The position numbers and the translations under genes were made by a program. DNA of 64,000 nucleotides from Plantago major (Eukaryota; Streptophyta; Magnoliopsida; Lamiales; Plantaginaceae). The stretch covers positions 2,852,001 to 2,916,000 of the forward strand of contig CM048839.1 of NCBI GenBank assembly GCA_026545765.1, read 5' to 3'. Below, one piece after another: positions 58,113-64,000 of the stretch; the first letter of the stretch is position 1, and every line of letters starts with the position of its first letter. The notes under the pieces are model-generated. The model did not search any database. It was not told where the DNA came from and saw nothing but the letters and a program-made list of their open reading frames with translations.

Positions 58113-58630
58113 TAGCATAAGATCCTTTCTGTTCTTTGTCAGTCAAGTGGAGGATTAAAGGAAAAAGGGGAGAGACAAGATATAGACCAATTTTTTATTA
58201 AACATAAAAAAAGGCGTCGTTGTCGGTAATTTCGGGCTCATGTTCGTAAAGTTAAAAACCCAGAAAATCACATGTGGCAGCAATTTGTACGGGGTAAGTA
58301 CTCCCCTAGATTTTGATCCAGAGTATCTTCCTATTCACCGATTAAGTAAATAAATTTATATGGCTATTTCTCGCCCTATAATCTATGTGATTAGCGAAGT
58401 CCGCCTCTAACCCACTTAAGCTTAAATTTTGAAAGTAATTTTAGAGGGAGAAGAAAGTGACACTGTTGCTAATATAGCCCAAAAATGCCTACACCAGGGA
58501 AGAATTTATCTGTCTCATCTTATGCCCAATGGATCTCTAAGCCCATTCATACATGGTGGACTTATATAAGACACTCTGGGCCCAAATATGATTAACCCAA
58601 AGTCATCATGGTTCATGATAAGTAATTCTA
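58113..58630. other. AT-rich DNA left of the Helitron
   Basis: No gene recognised. Confidence 0.45.
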
Positions 58631-58779
58631 CTAGTCAATGGCCCGAAATACTCGACGAGGCATGGAGAGCAAACTCAAAATAAGAAATGAATATGTTGTT
58701 GAATAACATATCGATTGTCATAAATACCTCTAACAAAAAGGTGTCTAATGTGAATTAGTGAAATTGAACATGAACACAT

Positions 58780-60300
58780 TTATACTGTAGTCGGTGTTAA
58801 AATCATTTTATAGACAAAATATCTCTTAATTTGTCGAACATGGTTATAAACCATGCTGGTTGTCATGTGATATGTTTTAGTACCATTTTCGTCGCAAGTC
58901 AATACCTTCAATCCCTTCCTCCTGGTAATTCTAGAGAAAGCAGCAATAACCGACCATGGTTGAATACTGGTGAGGGAGGTAGAGCCCGATGTGTGAGAGA
59001 GATTGCCCATGACTCTTGTTTTTTGTCATAGCAAAATAGACGATATAGGGAACTATCTCCTATCAAAATTGATAGGAAACTTCGTCTTGACGGATGGGTT
59101 CATCATTACAATTGGAATGAAAACCTTTTGGTCTGCGTTGATTACAAATATTATATTTGGCTCAATGATATGCTTCCTAAGATTAGTAACTATGAGCCTT
59201 GTGCCTCTATTGAAAGTACCGGAAGTTATTTTATTTGTAATTTTATCCATTAAAATTTTAAAATTGCAATGTGACAAATTTTGCTTAATTAAGCTGCCAT
59301 GTGTCAAAAGTTGATTTAAGGTACTAAAATTTGATTGTGACAACATAAGGTACCAACAAGCGAAATGTAACAACTTGAGATACCTTTTATGGATTTTTCC
59401 CGCAGCAAGTGTGATGCAATATCACTTGATGCGACTGGAAATACTATATCTCTTTTGGCATGCAAGCCAGAACACAACGTCCTCCAAATAAAAGTCTTAC
59501 CAGTACCACCGTAACCATATACAACAACACTCCACCCCTGCCCATGTCAACTACATCCATAATCTTATCGTAAATGTTACGGTGCTCGTCAGTCAAACGT
59601 GGGTACAGTCCGTCGAATTATGATCTCATGGCATCTCTGACATATGACATCTCATGAACTATAAACTGTTTTGTGGCATATTCAGTTACAGACTCATCTG
59701 ACATTGGCATGGACTAAAAGAAACCAAGACTGCTGCAATTTGCTTTCAATATCTTCTCAATTTCAAGCAACGCTACGTACGTTATGGATTTGTTCATCTT
59801 TAAGCCTCAAACCTGAATCGCGAAATAAATCGAAATAATAAATAAGTAAATGCATACTGTCATTTTAGTATTTTGATAAAATATAAAATCTATTAACAAA
59901 TTACCTGGATTATGAGACTTTTTTTTGCTGGTTGTATAGAATGTCCTCAGATAAGAAATTACATGTCTTCCTCCATACCTCCTCTGGTCTTGCCATGCTT
60001 CGTGAAAGAAGAAGCATCGTAAAAAGATGACATAGGAAACATGCTGATCCCAACGACTTGCCTCAGTAATTCCACCGACATACTCTTCGTCATCTATTAG
60101 TAGACCTAAAGCCCCACATGAGTCCTTGCAGGTCTTGTAAACAACACCGTCGACTGTTCTAATATCCTGATAACATGTTGCGCCTCTAACAAGATTTTAC
60201 ATAAGTCGCATATAGTACATGGTTTCATATTCTATTGACACATTATATACTTCCAACAACTTGTGACTTCGTTTTCCTACGGGACCACTTCTTCTGTCCA
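58780..60300 (-). pseudogene. Helitron PIF1-like helicase, with internal deletion
   Basis: From right to left: 'DGVVYKTCKDSCGALGLL', 'VIFLRCFF', 'HEMSYVRDAMRS', then Walker A GYGGTGKT (59493-59516) and 'IVFPVASSDIASHLL'. The middle motifs are absent; about 90 bp of unrelated AT-rich sequence (59310-59400) takes their place. The C-terminal end follows: 'GTRLIVTNLRKHIIEP', 'KFPINFDRRQFPIS', 'FAMTKNKSHGQSL' and 'SRITRRKGLKVL', the PIF1 motifs V and VI. It is not functional. Confidence 0.82.
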
Positions 60301-60400
60301 TCCTTCCAACAATACTCATGGGGTAACTCAGGATACATCAATTTTCTAGCTTCCGGGTCTACCTTGTTCAGCTCAAACCATTCAAGAAACTTTGACTAAT

Positions 60401-62290
60401 TCACTGAAGGCTTATCAAGAAGATCCGACATAAATCTCCATATCTGAATGGTACCCCATGCTCATCCTCTAGATGAAATGGTAAGCGCTCAACAACAGGT
60501 ATCCTATGATGTATCTTGAATTCAAAAAATCTCCATATTGCCTCAAAAGCTGAAATGTACCGACAATCAGTATGCCTATTAATCTCATCATTATTATTTT
60601 TGTCGACGAACGTAACACCCGCTCTGTCACTTTCCTTACAGATGTACTTGAACAAATATTGCATTGAAGCCCCACCATTACAGTATTCAATGTATATGTG
60701 AGATTGATACTTCAATAGCAATTGAGCATTGTATGGGACAACAAATCTATTTAAAAATTTCAATTCATATATTAAGCTTGGCAGCATAGAAACCAAGAAT
60801 TACGACAATAAAATAGAATTAATCTTTAATTAATACTCCCTCCGTCCCGCTTATATAGGCCACAAACTTTTCAGCGTTGTTCTTAAGACGACCAATAGTT
60901 TATTGTTTGGTGGTGGAGAGATAAATGATAAAGAATGGGGAAAGTATGAAAGATAAGAGAGAAAAATGATAAAGAATGCGAAAAGTATAAGATAGCGGGG
61001 TTAGAGGGGTTTACTTTTTTACTATTTTAGGAAGTGGCCAAAATTAGTGGGATGTCCAGAAAAGGAATATTACATTTTTTGCGGGGCGGAGGGAGTATAA
61101 ATTTCACCTGTTGTCAAGCTAAACTCCATTCTTATCGACGGTGACACATGTCCCTTCTTCTGTATATGTGATATCCAATATCGTCAACAAAGGTATTTTC
61201 ACTATGGCTCTTTGAAAAATGTTTTGAGCACATGTTGTCTTCCATGCATGGAGAAGTAGGTTTAGCCCGACCACATGGTCCCTTCATGTGGTTTGACACC
61301 ACCCCGTACAATTCCGGATTAGTATCCTTGTCTGACAACTTCGCACATATGTAGTCATCAATGTTTTGTTTAATCTTTGCCTCATCCGTCTTATTCAAAA
61401 ATACCAAAATATGAACGTACGAAAGGCTTCGCTTTTGGAACTCAACGGTGCATATGACTAAAAATATTGAAAGAAGTAGTTATTAGAAAGCATTTCTAGA
61501 TTTTATATAACATAAACATATAGAGACAACAAAATACCAACTTACGTGCTTTTGAGTTTCCAAACAGACGCCCATCCTTTATATCCTTGACCAACTCATC
61601 GAGTTTCACCTTGATGAATCGACATATGATATCAGGCGTGTCTTCCGGTCTCAACTCTCAACCCAAGACTCTCAAGATACACGGATATCCTGCCATCTTT
61701 GGGTTGCATGTCAATGTTATGAACATGCACAAATATCCTGCCCACTTGCATATAGCCATAGAATCCTTCAACACACTTTGGTACTATCTAGCACCCCCTG
61801 GAAAAGATGATGGAAGTATGAAGAGACTATCACATGATGAAGGAACGTAATCACAATTATCAACTTGTTGGCAATCTTATTATAAGACTCGTATCTAAGC
61901 TATGGTTGATAGTGACGAATCCACTGAAGTCTTTGAGACTCCATCATCATGTAGGGACCAACAGTATATTGTTGAAACAACCTCTTGCCAAGTATAAGCT
62001 GATGACCTTCTCCCTTCTTGTATTGAATTCTGAATGCTAAGAATTGCCTAAGTGTGAGATTTGGCCTCTTATTGTATGTTGTTATGGGTATATCTGTACA
62101 CCAACCATCTTTTTCATAGACGAACAATAGTGGGTGATGAAGAGGAAGGTATCATAGAAGAAATTCATTAGTCATTTTTCCTATACAAAAATATAGTCGA
62201 CTTCACCTCAACCATACCCTCTCATGCCTCACATTCTCAATGTCTCCTTCAATAATTGAAGCAATTTCTGATGCAGTAGGCAAATTATAG
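60401..62290 (-). pseudogene. Helitron N-terminal and Rep (HUH) domain, broken
   Basis: Fragments in order: 'LPTASEIASIIEGD' (62200-62290 region), 'NLTLRQFLAFRIQYKKGEGHQLILG', 'QQYTVGPYMMMESQRLQWIR', 'MFITLTCNPKMAGYP', 'CRFIKVKLDELVKDIKDG', the TVEFQKR...HIL HUH block, 'NPELYGVVSNHMKGPCG', 'CSKHF', and after the MITE 'VPYNAQLLLKYQSHIYIEYCN', 'YLFKYICK' and 'CRYISAFEAIWRFF'. These are the Helitron_like_N/Rep blocks. In the HUH site (61411-61422) Tyr replaces the first His (SYVHIL instead of PHAHIL). Stops and shifts split the reading frame repeatedly. Confidence 0.85.
60836..61095. mobile_element. Stowaway MITE inside the Helitron, 260 bp
   Basis: Begins CTCCCTCCGTCCCGC and ends GCGGGGCGGAGGGAG, with TA on both sides (60834-60835, 61096-61097). 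It interrupts the Rep region of the Helitron, so it is the younger insertion. Confidence 0.92.
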
Positions 62291-62299
62291 GTCGTCCAT

Positions 62300-63230
62300 C
62301 CTTTGACATAAAAAAAAATGTCATTGGTTTATGAATTGACAACATGATGATGCATGTGGTGTCATTTGAAATATATATGTTGATCCTCCACCTATCGTAA
62401 ATATGAAAACAATTTCTATTAAAAATGGAATTATTTAATTAATTGTACTAAGACAAATTTTGAAGTGTAAAAACTTGAACATACCAAGAGAAAAACAACT
62501 CAATGGATGAAAAGGTGTATGATACATTATACTTGTCGGACTTACACCTGCACAATTTTGTATCTTTAATAATCAATATATTGACCTAATATTGAATTTC
62601 AATATTTAGTATAGAAAACAACTTTATAAATTGTTAATATGAATTCTAAGCACATATGAAATCTTAATATCGTTGGGGAGATTGCTTGTTTGACCAAAAG
62701 AACGAACTATCCTTACTAAGCTTGGAGCTCCATCTAGCTATAATGGTACCGCTGGTATATAATCTTTATTGAAATGATGGTGTTACACATGGAATGCCTC
62801 CAGGTAAATGAACTAATATGACAAAAAAAAACGTGGATCATTCATAGATGCAAACTTAATTTCCACTAATTTTATACTAATACATCTTTCCACTATAAAA
62901 AAGTTATCCAATAAAACTCACAATTAGTAACGTTTGATAATGGAGACCTTAGATTAAAGTCTACGTTAGGGGTTTGCATATGAGGTTGGCCCTGATATGA
63001 TAGTCACATTTTTATTTTCTTTGTTTTATTTTCCATTTCAAATTATATAATTGGGCCTTCTCTCCTCAAGTAGTTGCATAATAAATGAATAATTTGCAAT
63101 AATAAAAGACGATTTCTAATGAAAAGTATAAATCGGATAATACTAACATAACATGCATAAATTCAAAATAATATTCATTATGATAATCAAATATGACAAA
63201 ATTCAATGTAAAATGATGTTACATGAAGTA
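62300..63230. other. AT-rich DNA right of the Helitron
   Basis: No gene recognised; may contain the Helitron 5' end. Confidence 0.45.
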
Positions 63231-63235
63231 TTCTA

Positions 63236-63486
63236 CTTCCACCCGTCCTGGGTATAGCTTTCCACTTTGACTTTTTGCAGTCAAACTTTTACAACTTTGA
63301 CTACGAATTAATCTTAAACCGCAAATGTAAAATGTTCAAATTTTTTATATAATGAAACTTCTGGGACTAAATTTTCATTATATAATTTAATTGAACATTT
63401 TACATTTTTTGTTTAAGATTAAATTGTAGTAAAAAAAGCTTGACTGTGAAAAGTCAAAGTGGGAAGCTATTCCCGGGAGGAGGAAG
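63236..63486. mobile_element. Stowaway-like MITE, 251 bp, near-palindromic
   Basis: The ends form inverted repeats of about 50 bp ('ATAGCTTTCCACTTTGACTTTT' against 'ATAGCTTCCCACTTTGACTTTT' with flanking words) and the whole interior is close to a hairpin. TA flanks both ends (63234-63235, 63487-63488). Confidence 0.85.
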
Positions 63487-63488
63487 TA

Positions 63489-64000
63489 GAATAATATGAA
63501 TTGAACAAACTAAAAGTTAAACATAACACAGTATCTATAACAATATTGAAAATTCACTTTGTTTAATTTAGATCGCCTAAATTCTATTTGTCAAAACGTG
63601 GCTCCGATACAATGCTCCTAAGGCCATCTTAGTAGGGGCATCAATCTTCTTAAACCTTGCACCTTGCCTAAATCTTCTATGAGTGAACAATCAAGCTTTC
63701 TAATGAATTCAACATTTGGCTAGAGTAAACATGAATTTTTAAGACTCCTGAAAGTATATCTACACATAGGATTACTTTTAACAATTTTTAACCCCCATCT
63801 CCTAGTAAAATCATCATATTCGCGAGTTTCAATTTGGCGAATGTACTGTAAATATGCTCATTGAGACTTCACTTTGTTAAAGAACTCTTCAAGACTCTTA
63901 TCGTGACGCATCTTTGTGGTTTGAAAATAAGTTTCGATTCTAGACAATATAATATACTTATTTAAATGAGTTAGTATAAAGCAAGTACATTAATAAGCTA
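63489..64000. other. AT-rich DNA to the window end
   Basis: No gene recognised. Confidence 0.45.

Larger units (their letters stand above)
58631..62300 (-). mobile_element. Decayed autonomous Helitron
   Basis: Rep- and helicase-type Helitron sequences lie in order on the minus strand from about 62290 to 58780. A candidate 3' end is CTAG at 58631-58634 followed by T, with a weak GC-rich hairpin before it. The 5' TC end was not found. A MITE is inserted at 60836-61095. Confidence 0.8.

Overview
The window is nuclear DNA of a flowering plant, most likely a eudicot. It holds intron-containing plant genes (histone H2A.X, the phosphatase RLPH2, an extensin, a chloroplast lumen protein) in a low-density, AT-rich, transposon-rich background, plus one run of 123 N (57712-57834). 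I cannot name the species from the sequence.

Layout. 1-4.4 kb: a possible exon cut by the left edge, the first three exons of an aldo-keto reductase gene, a tRNA-Ala(UGC) and a two-exon H2A.X gene with a cell-cycle type promoter. 4.4-8.6 kb: an AT-rich array of short repeats abutting a decayed PIF/Harbinger transposon (truncated transposase and Myb-like ORF1, both on the minus strand). 8.6-23.6 kb: no intact gene found; a Stowaway-type MITE, degenerate satellites, two Helitron-like copies (one with an expanded minisatellite), LINE relics, and a duplicated gene fragment of unknown function. 23.8-30.5 kb: an extensin gene with higher-order repeats, a RING-H2 (BIG BROTHER-like) pseudogene, an intact RLPH2 gene, a hAT MITE with a perfect 8-bp target duplication and another MITE. 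31.7-36.3 kb: a Ty1/copia element with 198-bp LTRs and unusual TA...TA ends. 37.1-53.1 kb: a 15.9-kb Ty3/gypsy element of the Tat/Ogre type. It carries a nested CACTA element in gag, a spliced antisense gene, several tandem arrays and a palindromic 5' end. 53.3-57.3 kb: a thylakoid-lumen 19-kDa (PsbP family) gene with an in-frame stop in its transit peptide, a possible LEA_2 relic, and a two-exon gene for a secreted 12-cysteine peptide. 58.6-62.3 kb: a decayed autonomous Helitron (Rep and helicase parts), itself interrupted by a MITE. 62.3-64 kb: AT-rich DNA with one more MITE.

The host genes are unrelated housekeeping, cell-wall and secreted-protein genes and form no pathway together. The window is mainly a record of nested and decaying transposons. 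The most unusual points are the palindromic end of the gypsy element with a matching 5-bp flank, its spliced antisense gene, the premature stop created in a 51-bp duplication in the lumen-protein gene, and the broken 3' end of the extensin gene. All splice sites, stops and repeats were read by eye; no alignment or database search was run.
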